Of a DNA stretch of 64,000 bases, positions 36,468-46,230 are shown in pieces. Under the pieces are notes generated by a model. The model saw nothing but the letters and a program-made list of their open reading frames with translations, did not search any database and was not told the DNA's origin. Made by a program: the position numbers and the translations under genes. Where the stretch lies: positions 104,342 to 168,341 of the forward strand of contig NZ_JAFBFA010000007.1 in the NCBI RefSeq assembly GCF_016909015.1, given 5' to 3'. The stretch's first letter is position 1. Every line of letters begins with the position of its first letter. The stretch comes from Gracilibacillus alcaliphilus. Lineage in GTDB: Bacteria > Bacillota > Bacilli > Bacillales > Amphibacillaceae.

Positions 36468-37952
36468 ATGAATAATCAAGAAATTGTGCAAAAACTGTGG
36501 AAGCTGTGTAATATTTTACGAGATGATGGTATCACATATCACCAATATGTTACAGAGCTTACATATATCCTTTTTTTGAAAATGATGCATGAAACAAGTC
36601 AAGATAAAGAAGCCATTAAGGATTCACAATTTCGATGGGATTACCTGATGACTTTAGATGGCATTGCTTTAAAGGATCATTATCGAGTTTTATTGGTGGA
36701 ATTAGGTAAAAGTGATAATAGACTTATCCGTGAAATTTATGCAGATGCCAAAACTTTTATAGATGAGCCAAAGAATCTGGAGAAAATCTTCACCTCCATT
36801 GATCAGTTGGATTGGTATAGTGCTAAGCAAGAAGGACTAGGAGATTTATATGAAGGTTTGCTGGAGAAAAATGCCAGTGAACTAAAATCAGGGGCAGGAC
36901 AATATTTTACTCCGCGTGTATTGATTGATATTATTACTGAATTAGTAGACCCTCAACCAGGGGAACGCTGTTTTGACCCGGCAGCAGGTACTTTCGGTTT
37001 TATGATTGCGGCAGATCGCCATGTGCGTAAGCAGACGGATGATTACTTTGATTTAGCAGAAGCACAAATCGAATTTCAAAAAAATAAAGCATTTGGTGGA
37101 GTAGAGTTAGTAAAGGATACTCATCGCTTGGCCGTAATGAATGCCCTATTGCATGGAATACAAGGTGAGATTATATTGGGTGATACCTTATCTACCCTTG
37201 GGGAATCATTTGAAAATTATGATGTTGTATTAACCAATCCACCATTTGGAACAAAAAAAGGCGGGGAACGTGTAACAAGAACAGATTTCACTTTTACTAC
37301 ATCCAATAAACAATTAAATTTTCTCCAACATATTTATCGGTCATTAAAGGCCAATGATCAAGCACGGGCGGCTGTGGTGTTACCAGATAATGTACTATTT
37401 GAATCCGGAGTTGGTACAGATATTCGTCGTGACTTAATGGATAAGTGCCAGTTGCATACTATTCTTCGTTTGCCGACAGGAATTTTTTATGCACAAGGTG
37501 TGAAGACGAATGTGCTCTTTTTTACCCGTGGTTCCAAGGACGTGAAAAACACAGAAGAGGTATGGGTGTATGATATGCGTACGAATATGCCTTCATTTGG
37601 TAAACGAACGCCACTAATCAAATCTCATTTTGAAGGATTTGTTCAAGCATATCAGGCAAAAGATCGTAGCAATGTGCCAGATGAACGCTGGAATAAATTC
37701 ACTCGTGAAGAAATTGCCAAGAAAGATGACAGTCTAGATATCGGCTTGATTGCAGATGAATCTCTGGCTATTTATGAAAACCTACCAGATCCGATTGAGT
37801 CAGCGGAAGAAGCAGTAGAGAAGCTGGAGGAAGCTTTGGGATTGCTGCATGATGTGATTGGGGAATTGAGAGAAGCGGAGGAAGTGAATTCACAAGAAAA
37901 AGGGAAGAAACCAACTTTTCTAAAATATAAGAGGGTGCCAGACAATGAGTAA
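36468..37952 (+). CDS. hsdM: type I restriction-modification DNA methyltransferase subunit
   Basis: A 494-residue N6-adenine methyltransferase. HsdM N-terminal helical domain (about 1-135), SAM-binding motif DPAAGTFGFMIAA and catalytic NPPFG (in DVVLTNPPFGTKKGG) are present. Together with HsdS it modifies host DNA. It starts 14 bases after hsdR with GAGGAG upstream and overlaps hsdS by eight bases. Confidence 0.95.
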   Translation: MNNQEIVQKLWKLCNILRDDGITYHQYVTELTYILFLKMMHETSQDKEAIKDSQFRWDYLMTLDGIALKDHYRVLLVELGKSDNRLIREIYADAKTFIDEPKNLEKIFTSIDQLDWYSAKQEGLGDLYEGLLEKNASELKSGAGQYFTPRVLIDIITELVDPQPGERCFDPAAGTFGFMIAADRHVRKQTDDYFDLAEAQIEFQKNKAFGGVELVKDTHRLAVMNALLHGIQGEIILGDTLSTLGESFENYDVVLTNPPFGTKKGGERVTRTDFTFTTSNKQLNFLQHIYRSLKANDQARAAVVLPDNVLFESGVGTDIRRDLMDKCQLHTILRLPTGIFYAQGVKTNVLFFTRGSKDVKNTEEVWVYDMRTNMPSFGKRTPLIKSHFEGFVQAYQAKDRSNVPDERWNKFTREEIAKKDDSLDIGLIADESLAIYENLPDPIESAEEAVEKLEEALGLLHDVIGELREAEEVNSQEKGKKPTFLKYKRVPDNE

Positions 37953-39333
37953 GACAAAGAAGAGTATTATAGAGAGAGCATTAGTTCCTCTGAAAGACCA
38001 ACCCTATAAAGTTCCTGGGAATTGGATATGGGTATGGTTAGGTACAGGTTATTCATATATATTGGATAATTTACGTAAGCCCATAAGTACAAGAGAACGT
38101 GAAAAAAGAATAGGAAATATTCCTTATTATGGTGCGACAGGGCAGATTGGCTGGATTGACGATTATTTAACAAATGAAGAACTTGTGTTAGTAGGTGAAG
38201 ATGGAGCCCCTTTTTTAAATCCTATTAAAGATAAAGCATATATTATTAGAGGCAAAGCCTGGGTTAATAATCATGCACATATTTTAAAATCTTATTATGG
38301 TAGTGTTGGAAATAAATTGTTATTGCACTATTTAAATCAATTCAATTACTATAGTTTTGTTAGTGGTTCTACACGGCTAAAATTAACACAAAAAAAATTA
38401 AAAATTATCCCTATACCATTAATGAATGAACTTGAACAAAAGCGAATTGCCGATAAAATCGATCGATTGTTTGCTAAGTTGGATAAAATAATTAAAATAA
38501 CTGAAGAAATCCATGAAATTTATGAAAAACGGCGTATGGCTATTTTAGATAAAGCTGTTAAGGGTACTTTAATTAATCAGAACTTTCAAGAGGAATCGGC
38601 TATAGAATTATTAAAGAAAGTCATAGGCAAAAAGAAAATAAAACGGCAAAAACCTTTAGCCCCAATCGAGTTGGATGAAATGCCTTATGATATTCCTGAA
38701 AATTGGGAGTGGGTTCGATTAGGCGAGGTCATGGAATTAATATCAGGTAGAGATATACCGACAACAGAGTGTAATAATGAAGGTCAGGGAGTTCCATACA
38801 TAATGGGAGCAAGTAATATTAGAGGGAATGATATTATAATTGAACGTTGGATTAAACAGCCTTCAGTAATCGGCAAAAAAGATGATATTTTATTATCAGT
38901 CAAAGGAACAGTGGGGAAAATAGTAATACAAGAATTAGAAGAGGCCCATCTAAGCCGACAAATAATGGCGCTAAGAGCTATAAAAAATGGTGTACACAAT
39001 GAATACTTGAGTTTTTTTATGCAAACTTATGTACAAATATTAAAAAGCAGGTCTAAAGGAGTTATTCCAGGTATTTCTCGTGATGATGTATTGCAGGCAC
39101 CTTTTCCACTTCCGCCTTATGAAGAACAGATTCGCATAGTAGATAAAACAAAGAGGTTATTATTCAAGATTGATAGTGAGGAAAAAAATGTCGAAGCCAT
39201 TCTCAAACTATTACCTGCTTTAAAAAAATCAATACTAAATAAAGCTTTTCGTGGTGAGCTTGGCACAAACGCTCCATCAGAGGAAAGTGCACTGCATTTA
39301 CTAGAAGAGACACTCCAACAAAAAATAAAATAG
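37945..39333 (+). CDS. hsdS: type I restriction-modification specificity subunit
   Basis: A 462-residue protein with two target-recognition domains, each opened by a P-(G/E)NW-W motif (KVPGNWIWVWLG near residue 25 and DIPENWEWVRLG near 250), and each followed by conserved helices (LEQKRIADKIDRLFAKLDKI; YEEQIRIVDKTKRLLFKID). The two domains set a bipartite target that cannot be predicted from sequence. Gene overlap with hsdM indicates coupled translation. Sequence is intact, without the inverted repeats of phase-variable hsdS loci. Confidence 0.93.
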   Translation: MSKTKKSIIERALVPLKDQPYKVPGNWIWVWLGTGYSYILDNLRKPISTREREKRIGNIPYYGATGQIGWIDDYLTNEELVLVGEDGAPFLNPIKDKAYIIRGKAWVNNHAHILKSYYGSVGNKLLLHYLNQFNYYSFVSGSTRLKLTQKKLKIIPIPLMNELEQKRIADKIDRLFAKLDKIIKITEEIHEIYEKRRMAILDKAVKGTLINQNFQEESAIELLKKVIGKKKIKRQKPLAPIELDEMPYDIPENWEWVRLGEVMELISGRDIPTTECNNEGQGVPYIMGASNIRGNDIIIERWIKQPSVIGKKDDILLSVKGTVGKIVIQELEEAHLSRQIMALRAIKNGVHNEYLSFFMQTYVQILKSRSKGVIPGISRDDVLQAPFPLPPYEEQIRIVDKTKRLLFKIDSEEKNVEAILKLLPALKKSILNKAFRGELGTNAPSEESALHLLEETLQQKIK

Positions 39334-39346
39334 GGTATTCTTGTTT

Positions 39347-39389
39347 AACCGTATGGAATAAGGATAGTGAATAATTCTATACGGTTTTT
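39347..39389 (+). terminator. terminator of the hsd operon
   Basis: A 13-bp stem with one mismatch (AACCGTATGGAAT at 39347 with ATTCTATACGGTT at 39374) followed by TTT. Confidence 0.75.
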
Positions 39390-39447
39390 GCATGCAACAT
39401 TTAAAATTGGTCTTATTGAAGTCACTTCTGTTATACAACACCCCCCA

Positions 39448-39500
39448 TTGCTTTTACCCAATTATATATTATAATAAAAACATAATGTAATGGATTACAT
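39448..39500 (+). promoter_or_regulatory. promoter and palindromic operator of the lacI-type gene
   Basis: TTGCTT at 39448-39453 and TATAAT at 39470-39475 (16-base spacer) are followed by ATGTAATGGATTACAT (39485-39500), a near-perfect palindrome of the LacI-family type placed over the start of transcription. A related sequence TGTAATCGATTTCA sits behind the promoter at 42462. Autoregulation is the natural reading. Confidence 0.65.
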
Positions 39501-39577
39501 CATGATTACTAAGCCGTTTTGATTAATCGATGTCATGAGGAAATCATATATCTAATTAGAAAGGAGGTTCCATTATA

Positions 39578-40561
39578 GTGGCAACTATTCAAGATGTAGC
39601 GAAACATGCAGGGGTTTCGGTGGCTACTGTATCAAGGGTATTGAATACGCCTTCTGCAGTGGCAGAGTTTACTCGAGAAAAGGTAGAGCAGGCGATGCAA
39701 GAGTTGGACTATTCACCAAGTCTATTAGGCAGGAATTTACGGAATTCAGAGAGTCGGATGTTATTGGTGTTACTGCCTAAAGTATCTAACCCATTCTACT
39801 TAAGAATTGTAGAAGGAATTGAAGAAACGGCACTTGACTATGGGTACAACATCTTGCTTTGTCAAACCCATACAAAGTTAGAGAGAGAAAAAATCTATTT
39901 TAACTTGCTGAAGAATCAACTTGCAGCAGGAGCGATTACTATGGACCCCACGATCAGCCAAGAGATCTTGTCTGATATGGCGAGGCAGTTTCCAATTGTG
40001 CAATGCAGTGAATATGATAGGGATCAGAACTTGTCTTATGTAACGATAGACAGTGAGTTGGCGGCTTATCATGTGACGAAGTTTCTGTTGAAACAGGGGC
40101 ATCGGCGGATTGGATTAATCAATGTGGGCAAGCAGTTTCTTTATGCTAGGGATCGAGAAAAAGGTTATCTTCGTGCATTAAAGGAGTTTGGTGTCGAATT
40201 TGAGGAAGATTGGTGTTACTATGCTGACGATGTATCCTTTGAGTTAGGTCAACTTGCCATGCGGTCATTATTAAACAAAAAGAAAGCGCTCACGGCAGTT
40301 TTTGCCGTTTCTGATCTGCTAGCGATTGGGGCGTTGAAAGAATTAAATATGCAAGGCATTTGTGTCCCGAATGATATGGCTGTTGCAGGGTTTGATAAGA
40401 TCGACTTTACCAATATGACACATCCAACTCTTACGACAGTTGCTCAGCCGACATACAAAATGGGGTGTATTTCTGTTGATATGTTAGTGAAGAAGATCCA
40501 AGGTAATAAAGTAGAGGATGTCATTCTTGAACATGAACTGATCATAAGGGAATCGACTTAA
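39578..40561 (+). CDS. LacI-family sugar-responsive transcriptional regulator
   Basis: A 327-residue repressor: N-terminal HTH (TIQDVAKHAGVSVATVSRVLN) and hinge (PSLLGRNLRN), then a periplasmic-binding-protein-like effector domain (about 60-327). It opens a cluster of sugar transport genes and probably represses them, using the operators at 39485 and 42493. GTG 39578 is preceded by AGGAGG. The ligand is unknown; alpha-glucosides are a guess from the neighbouring glucosidase remnant. Confidence 0.92.
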   Translation: MATIQDVAKHAGVSVATVSRVLNTPSAVAEFTREKVEQAMQELDYSPSLLGRNLRNSESRMLLVLLPKVSNPFYLRIVEGIEETALDYGYNILLCQTHTKLEREKIYFNLLKNQLAAGAITMDPTISQEILSDMARQFPIVQCSEYDRDQNLSYVTIDSELAAYHVTKFLLKQGHRRIGLINVGKQFLYARDREKGYLRALKEFGVEFEEDWCYYADDVSFELGQLAMRSLLNKKKALTAVFAVSDLLAIGALKELNMQGICVPNDMAVAGFDKIDFTNMTHPTLTTVAQPTYKMGCISVDMLVKKIQGNKVEDVILEHELIIREST

Positions 40562-40693
40562 GGCTAGATGACACAAAATTTTCCTTTTAAGTGTGAAGTT
40601 TGTATTATTACAGTTAGTCTGCTATAATGCTTACCACTCATTGTAACCGTTTTCTTGAAAGTGGGTAATACTAGAGAAAAGTGAGGAGGGTTC

Positions 40694-41998
40694 ATGATGG
40701 AAGTAGCGAAAAAAGTTACATTGTTTTTCCTTTTGTTTGTATTTGCTTCGCTGATTATGGCGTGCGGTGGCGGAGACAATACAGAGAATACCGAAGGTAC
40801 AGGTAATGGTGAAGAAAATGCAGAAGAGGTAACGATCGTCTATGCGACTGGTGTAGACACAACTGGATCTACATTGAAACAAATTGAGGCCTTTGAAGAG
40901 GCGCATCCTCATATTAATGTAGAGTATCGTGAAATGCCAGCTGATACTGGCCAACAGCATGATCAATATGTAACGATGTTTAGTTCGCAAAGCTCAGAAG
41001 TAGACGTGTTCAATGGGGATGTCATTTGGACGGCAGAATTTGCTCAAGCTAACTATGCACTGGAGTTAGACCGTTTTATTGCTGCAGATGGCATTGAGTT
41101 AGACCGTCATTTCGACGGTCCGATTCAAGCTGGTAATTTTGATGGCAAACAGTGGGCATTACCGGCTTACGTCAATGCATCATTCTTTTATTACCGTACA
41201 GATATCACCGATACTCCCCCAGCAACTTGGGATGACCTAATTGAACAAGCTGGTGCATTACAAGGGGAGGAAGGAACAGAATTTGGTTATGTATTGCAAG
41301 CTGCTCAGTATGAGGGATTAGTAACGAATTTTATTGAAATCATTGCTTCTTATGGCGGATATGTACTTGATGAGGATAACAATGTTATAATAAACAGCCC
41401 AGAAACAATCAAAGGATTAGAAAAATTAGCGGAGATTGTCGGTTCTGATTTTGTGCCAGGCAATATCTTGAACTTCCAAGAGATTGAAACAGAAAATGCT
41501 TGGATTGCAGGTGACGCTGTCTTTGCTCGTAACTGGACCTATATGCAGTCTTCGTCAGATGACGACGAACGTTCGGAAGTGGTGGGCAATGTAGAAATTG
41601 CTCCACTGCCTGCAGGTGATGAGGGAACAGCTTCTGCCTTAGGCGGCTGGATGGCGATGATCAATCGTTATTCAGAACATCCAGAAGAAGCGTGGGAACT
41701 TGTCAAATTCTTAGCCAGTGAAGAAGGGCAGAAGATACTGGCAGTTGAAGGGGCGCGTGCACCAACGGTTAAAGCGCTATATGATGATGCAGATGTACAA
41801 GCTGCTGGGCCATTATTTGCGAATCCAGATTTTGTAGAGGGCTTAAGTACAGCTGTTCCACGTCCGGTATCACCGATTTATCCAGAGATTTCTGAAATTA
41901 TTCAAATTGAGGTGTCTCGAGTGTTAGTAGGTGAACAAACAGCAGAACAAGCTGCAGAGAATATGCAATCCCAAATTGAGAACGCTATGGCAGATTAG
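40694..41998 (+). CDS. sugar ABC transporter substrate-binding lipoprotein (copy 1)
   Basis: A 434-residue extracellular solute-binding protein (family 1, MalE-like) with lipobox around LIMAC and an acidic linker. Features: VTIVYATGVDTTG, the QQHDQYVTMFSSQSSEVDV segment, the interdomain NASFFYYRTDITDTPP and the C-terminal PRPVSPIYPEISEI. It is a near duplicate of the next gene, with by-eye identity well above 70 per cent. ATG 40694 or 40697 with GAGGAGGG upstream. A terminator follows, so it is probably transcribed from the regulator's promoter and separately from the second copy. Confidence 0.92.
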   Translation: MMEVAKKVTLFFLLFVFASLIMACGGGDNTENTEGTGNGEENAEEVTIVYATGVDTTGSTLKQIEAFEEAHPHINVEYREMPADTGQQHDQYVTMFSSQSSEVDVFNGDVIWTAEFAQANYALELDRFIAADGIELDRHFDGPIQAGNFDGKQWALPAYVNASFFYYRTDITDTPPATWDDLIEQAGALQGEEGTEFGYVLQAAQYEGLVTNFIEIIASYGGYVLDEDNNVIINSPETIKGLEKLAEIVGSDFVPGNILNFQEIETENAWIAGDAVFARNWTYMQSSSDDDERSEVVGNVEIAPLPAGDEGTASALGGWMAMINRYSEHPEEAWELVKFLASEEGQKILAVEGARAPTVKALYDDADVQAAGPLFANPDFVEGLSTAVPRPVSPIYPEISEIIQIEVSRVLVGEQTAEQAAENMQSQIENAMAD

Positions 41999-42461
41999 TA
42001 CAATGAGCAGGGTGGATAGCAATAAGTATTCACCCTGTATTTTTTATATCCAAACGGAAAAAAAGCAACTTAATAAAATAACTTTATTTTCCTTGGGAAT
42101 GTGTACAAGCTATTAGGATCGGGTATAATATTTATGGTAACGCTTCCAATTCGCTTTAAAAAAGGTGATGAGGGTATGTTGAAAGCTGCAGCGATTGTGA
42201 TCATTGTTTATCTATGAGAAATTGATACTACAAATTCTATGGATGAAAGAGTTTCAGCAAGCGGATTGTTACTTTGTTTTGATATTACTATAATATATTG
42301 TAAAACAACTTTTTCAGTGTTGGCAGGAGAATATGTAAACCTTGATGGAAAGGTAGATGGCGGAGTTTAAAAGAGCAGAGGGGGTGGAAAAGAACTTCCT
42401 GATTGAATTTATTACAAATTTCGAAATAAATGATAGAATCAACTAATATTTTGAAAAATAA
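41999..42461. other. intergenic stretch between the two binding-protein genes
   Basis: It begins with a terminator (42008-42046). At 42124-42129 there is a TATAAT and at 42135 TGGTAACGCTTCCA, a two-mismatch match to the CcpA cre consensus. From about 42214 to 42370 a plus-strand frame stays open for about 50 codons without a start or ribosome binding site; it looks like a remnant, not recognised. A short ATG frame at 42176 stops after 13 codons. Confidence 0.35.
42008..42046 (+). terminator. terminator after binding-protein copy 1
   Basis: CAGGGTG at 42008 pairs with CACCCTG at 42031, extended by a few more pairs toward the loop, and is followed by a T-run. Confidence 0.7.
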
Positions 42462-42506
42462 TTGACGAATATATTAGATTTGTTATAATGAATGTAATCG
42501 ATTTCA
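42462..42506 (+). promoter_or_regulatory. promoter and LacI-type operator of binding-protein copy 2
   Basis: TTGACG (42462-42467) and TATAAT (42484-42489) with a 16-base spacer are followed at once by TGTAATCGATTTCA (42493-42506), a LacI-family operator half-matching the one in front of the regulator gene. Confidence 0.7.
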
Positions 42507-42545
42507 AGAAAGAAATCGAGCTACTAAATTATAGGGGGTTCTGTT

Positions 42546-43874
42546 ATGCAACAGACTAAAAAGTTATTATTGCTTGGTTTGTTATCTTTATTTGCAGTAT
42601 TCATGGTTGCGTGTAGCGGAGATGATGGATCAGAATCGGAAACGAACGATACGGGTTCCGATAATGCCAGTGATGAAAGCGCTTCCGAATCTGAGGGAGA
42701 AGAAGTTACCATTGTTTATGCAACTGGTGTTGATACAACAGGCAAGGTACAGGCGCAAATTGAAGAGTTTATGGAATTACATCCTAATATTACGGTGGAT
42801 TACCGCGAAATGCCGTCTGATACAGGACAGCAACACGATCAGTATGTAACAATGTTTAGTTCCCAAAGCTCTGAGATTGATGTATTTAATGGCGATGTCA
42901 TTTGGCCGGCAGAATTCGCTCAGGCAAACTATGCACTTGAATTAGATCGTTTTATTGAAGCAGATGGCTTTGATTTGGAGGCGCACTTTGATGGTCCAAT
43001 TCAAGCAGGTAATTTTAATGGCCGGCAGTGGGCATTACCATTGTATATTGATGCCTCATTCCTTTACTACCGTACAGATATAACAGATACACCACCAGCT
43101 ACTTGGGATGAATTAATTGAGCAAGCGGAAGCCTTGCAAGGTGAAGGAGATACTCAGTTTGGTTATATTACACAAGCTTCCCAGTATGAAGGGCTAGTAA
43201 CTAACTTTGTTGAAATCATTGCTTCTTATGGCGGTGCCGTTGTGGATGAAAATAACGAAGTAGTTGTCAATAGTCCAGAAACGATTAAAGGCTTAGAGAA
43301 ATTAGCGGAAATTGTACAGTCTGATTTTGTACCAGGTAATATCCTGAATTTCCAAGAGATTGAAACAGAAAATGCTTGGATTGCTGGTGATTCCGTATTT
43401 GCCCGTAACTGGCCTTATATGCAGTCTTCGTCCAGTGATGAAGAGCGCTCTTCTGTTGTAGATAATGTAGATATTGCTCCTCTTCCTGCAGGTGATGAAG
43501 GCAGTTCTTCTGCATTAGGCGGCTGGATGGCAATGATTAACCGTTACACAGAGCATCCGGAAGAGTCATGGGAATTAGTGAAATACTTAGCCGGTGAAGA
43601 AGGTCAAAAAACGGGAGCGATTGTAGGTAACCATGCTCCTACTATTGAATCACTTTATGACGATCCAGAAGTCCAAGAAGCGGCACCTTTATTCCAGAAT
43701 CCACAGTTTGTTGAAGGTTTAAGTGCAGCCGTTCCACGTCCAGTATCACCAATCTATCCTGAAATCTCGGATATTATTCAGATTGAGGTATCGCAAGTAT
43801 TGACAGGGGAACAAACAGCGGAACAAGCTGCCGAGAATATGCAATCCAAAATGGAGGCTGCGATGGCAGAATAA
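42546..43874 (+). CDS. sugar ABC transporter substrate-binding lipoprotein (copy 2)
   Basis: A 442-residue paralogue of the preceding protein, with lipobox MVAC and an acidic Ser/Glu linker. The mature domains align almost without gaps (for example GQQHDQYVTMFSSQSSEIDV, LPAGDEGSSSALGGWMAMIN). Differences cluster in the first helix after VDTTG and near residue 330-350. This copy has its own strong promoter and operator and leads directly to the permeases. RBS AGGGGG before ATG 42546. Confidence 0.93.
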   Translation: MQQTKKLLLLGLLSLFAVFMVACSGDDGSESETNDTGSDNASDESASESEGEEVTIVYATGVDTTGKVQAQIEEFMELHPNITVDYREMPSDTGQQHDQYVTMFSSQSSEIDVFNGDVIWPAEFAQANYALELDRFIEADGFDLEAHFDGPIQAGNFNGRQWALPLYIDASFLYYRTDITDTPPATWDELIEQAEALQGEGDTQFGYITQASQYEGLVTNFVEIIASYGGAVVDENNEVVVNSPETIKGLEKLAEIVQSDFVPGNILNFQEIETENAWIAGDSVFARNWPYMQSSSSDEERSSVVDNVDIAPLPAGDEGSSSALGGWMAMINRYTEHPEESWELVKYLAGEEGQKTGAIVGNHAPTIESLYDDPEVQEAAPLFQNPQFVEGLSAAVPRPVSPIYPEISDIIQIEVSQVLTGEQTAEQAAENMQSKMEAAMAE

Positions 43875-43891
43875 TAGTGGACCGCGGAGAT

Positions 43892-43935
43892 GAGCAAGAT
43901 GGGTGTGTTCGATCTCATCTTGCTCTTTCTTTTAA
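43892..43935 (+). terminator. attenuator-like hairpin between binding protein and permeases
   Basis: GAGCAAGATG (43892) pairs with CATCTTGCTC (43916) and is followed by TTTCTTTT. Such hairpins commonly lower permease expression relative to the binding protein. Confidence 0.6.
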
Positions 43936-43978
43936 GTACACGTGATCGTGTGCTTAGCAGAAAGGGAGGGAATGAAGC

Positions 43979-45292
43979 GTGAAGAATTTTCAGTTAAATG
44001 AAAAACAACTTGGTTATCTGATGATTTTGCCATCGATCATACTCGTAGTGCTGGTCACGTTATGGCCGGTTGCACAATCCTTTTATAATAGTCTATTTGA
44101 TTATCGCTTAAATGACCCGACACGATCGCAGCGAATGCTCAGTGCCAATATGGACTTAGAACGCTATGTTGATAATTACTTTTATATTGACGGCCAGCTT
44201 GGCAATTTAGAAGGCAGTGCCGATGGAGAAGAGTTAGCGGTGATTCAGCAGGCAAGGGAAACCATCGAAGGCTTTCACGGTGAGTTGGAATCAGATAGTG
44301 AGATCCAAGCCAAAATGGAACAGATTGATGAGATGTTGATGAATTTCCAGCCTGTTTCTGATTCAGATTTGAAATATTCGAAGGTAGACAATGAATTTGC
44401 CGAAGACTACCGTACAGCGCTTGTTTCTATCTCCGAAGAATTGCAAACGATGGCTGACAATACAGACAATGAGGAGGCCGCACAAAATTATGAACAAGCC
44501 AGTTCCTTATTAGCCGCTACTAGTGACAATATTTTAGAGTCTAACTTTATCGGTTTGTCTAATTATGTGAAATATTTCAAAGACAGCCGGATGTGGCAGG
44601 CGTTAAGCAATACGATGGTGTTTACGGTTGTTTCCGTTGCGTTTGAACTGGTATTAGGTTTAGCAATTGCTTTATTGATAAACCGTGCCTTTAAGGGAAG
44701 AGGTATTATTCGAGCCTCGGTATTAATCCCATGGGCGATCCCGACAGCCGTAGCGGCGATGATGTGGGGCTTTTTATATGATGGACAAACAGGTATAGTG
44801 GCGCATTATTTTAATGAATGGAATCTCATTCCAAGTACTTCCTGGCTGTTATCTACTTCCAGCGGCGGTATGTTCTCGATTATCTTCGCGGATGTGTGGA
44901 AAACCACGCCTTATATGGCTTTACTGTTATTAGCCGGACTCCAGACGATCCCACAGTCTCTATACGAGGCCAGTGATGTGGATGGCGCCAACAAGTGGCA
45001 GCAGTTCTTTAAAATTACCCTGCCATTGTTAAAATCAGCTATTTTAGTTGCTTTATTATTTAGAACGCTAGATGCCTTCCGAGTGTTCGACCTTATCTAC
45101 GTACTAACTGGCGGCGGACCAGCCAATGCGACAGAATCGATCTCGATCTATGCTTACATTACCTTATTCTCTCAGCAGAACTTTGGAGAAGGTTCCGTAT
45201 TATCAGTGATTGTATTCTTGAGTGTTGCATTGATTAGCTTTATCTATGTGCGCTTAATTGGTTCAGATCTATTCGCAGGACGTACGAAATAG
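43979..45292 (+). CDS. sugar ABC permease, MalF type, with large insert after the first helix
   Basis: A 437-residue inner-membrane permease. Helix 1 spans about residues 12-33 (YLMILPSIILVVLVTLWPVA); instead of a short loop it is followed by about 150 hydrophilic, strongly helical residues (about 38-190) before SNYVKYFKDSRMWQALSNT and helix 2. The rest is normal, with the EAA loop (YEASDVDGANKWQQFFKITL) that contacts the ATPase. Its partner is the next gene. GTG start with AAAGGGAGGG upstream. No ATPase gene is present, so a shared MsmX-type ATPase encoded elsewhere is expected. Confidence 0.9.
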   Translation: MKNFQLNEKQLGYLMILPSIILVVLVTLWPVAQSFYNSLFDYRLNDPTRSQRMLSANMDLERYVDNYFYIDGQLGNLEGSADGEELAVIQQARETIEGFHGELESDSEIQAKMEQIDEMLMNFQPVSDSDLKYSKVDNEFAEDYRTALVSISEELQTMADNTDNEEAAQNYEQASSLLAATSDNILESNFIGLSNYVKYFKDSRMWQALSNTMVFTVVSVAFELVLGLAIALLINRAFKGRGIIRASVLIPWAIPTAVAAMMWGFLYDGQTGIVAHYFNEWNLIPSTSWLLSTSSGGMFSIIFADVWKTTPYMALLLLAGLQTIPQSLYEASDVDGANKWQQFFKITLPLLKSAILVALLFRTLDAFRVFDLIYVLTGGGPANATESISIYAYITLFSQQNFGEGSVLSVIVFLSVALISFIYVRLIGSDLFAGRTK

Positions 45293-45306
45293 GGGGGAGA
45301 AACGAT

Positions 45307-46128
45307 ATGAATAAACGTGCAGGTATAGGGTTTTATCTATTCCTAGTCATCTTTGTCTTTTTAGTGATGTTCCCATTTATTTGGGTATTCTTAACGTCAA
45401 TTAAGCCGGTTGGTGAGATTTTTACGTCATTTAGATGGTTTACCGCCAATCCTACGTTAGCTTCTTATGAAGCGGCCTTAACGAATCGACCGCTGATGCG
45501 TTATATGTTAAATAGCTTTGTGGTATCCAGTCTGACAACTATTTTGGCGGTAGGGTGTGCAGCGTTTGCCGCATATGCCGTCACCAGGCTTCCTATTAAA
45601 GGGAAAGGGATTTTCTTAGGTGTGATCTTAGCGGCATCGATGTTTCCGCAAGTGGCAATTATTTCACCTATCTTTAATCTAGTCACAGACTTAGGCTTGC
45701 GTAATAGTTATATTGGGTTAGTGATTCCTTATCTAACGATCAGTTTACCATTATCGATTTGGATTCTATCCACCTTCTTCCAGAAGATCCCGTTCGAGTT
45801 GGAAGAGTCGGCGAAATTAGATGGGGCAAGTCCTTTTCAAACGTTCCGCAAGATCATTTTTCCGCTGGCGACACCTGGTATTTTTACCACTGCTATTCTG
45901 GTATTTATTGCGGCATGGAATGAGTATCTGTTTGCCTTAACGATTAATAGTGATGATATTTGGCGCACGGTGCCGGTAGGGATTTCCATGTATCAGAGTG
46001 AATATTCTGTTCCATGGGGAGATATCTCAGCGGCAACGGTTATTGTAACCATCCCGATTGTTGTCCTAGTCTTGATCTTCCAGCGACGGATTGTATCTGG
46101 TTTAACATCTGGTTCGGTAAAAGAATAG
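45307..46128 (+). CDS. sugar ABC permease, MalG type
   Basis: A 273-residue permease with six helices and the EAA loop ELEESAKLDGASPFQTFRKI. It pairs with the preceding permease; 14 bases separate the genes and GGGGGGAG precedes ATG 45307. Ends the operon, followed by a very strong terminator. Confidence 0.93.
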   Translation: MNKRAGIGFYLFLVIFVFLVMFPFIWVFLTSIKPVGEIFTSFRWFTANPTLASYEAALTNRPLMRYMLNSFVVSSLTTILAVGCAAFAAYAVTRLPIKGKGIFLGVILAASMFPQVAIISPIFNLVTDLGLRNSYIGLVIPYLTISLPLSIWILSTFFQKIPFELEESAKLDGASPFQTFRKIIFPLATPGIFTTAILVFIAAWNEYLFALTINSDDIWRTVPVGISMYQSEYSVPWGDISAATVIVTIPIVVLVLIFQRRIVSGLTSGSVKE

Positions 46129-46174
46129 TCCACAACAGCAGAGATTCACCTGACAAGCTGCTAAGAAAACAAAT

Positions 46175-46216
46175 GGAAGGGCCGCCCCATTCAGGGAGCG
46201 GCCCTTCCACTATTTT
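46175..46216 (+). terminator. strong terminator of the sugar transport operon
   Basis: A perfect 11-bp GC-rich stem (GGAAGGGCCGC at 46175 with GCGGCCCTTCC at 46198), followed by a T-rich stretch. Confidence 0.85.
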
Positions 46217-46230
46217 ATACATGGTTGAAA

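Noticed and set aside
37945..39333. Phase-variable hsdS by inversion
   Set aside because: There is a single complete hsdS, no second partial copy and no inverted repeats flanking it in the window.
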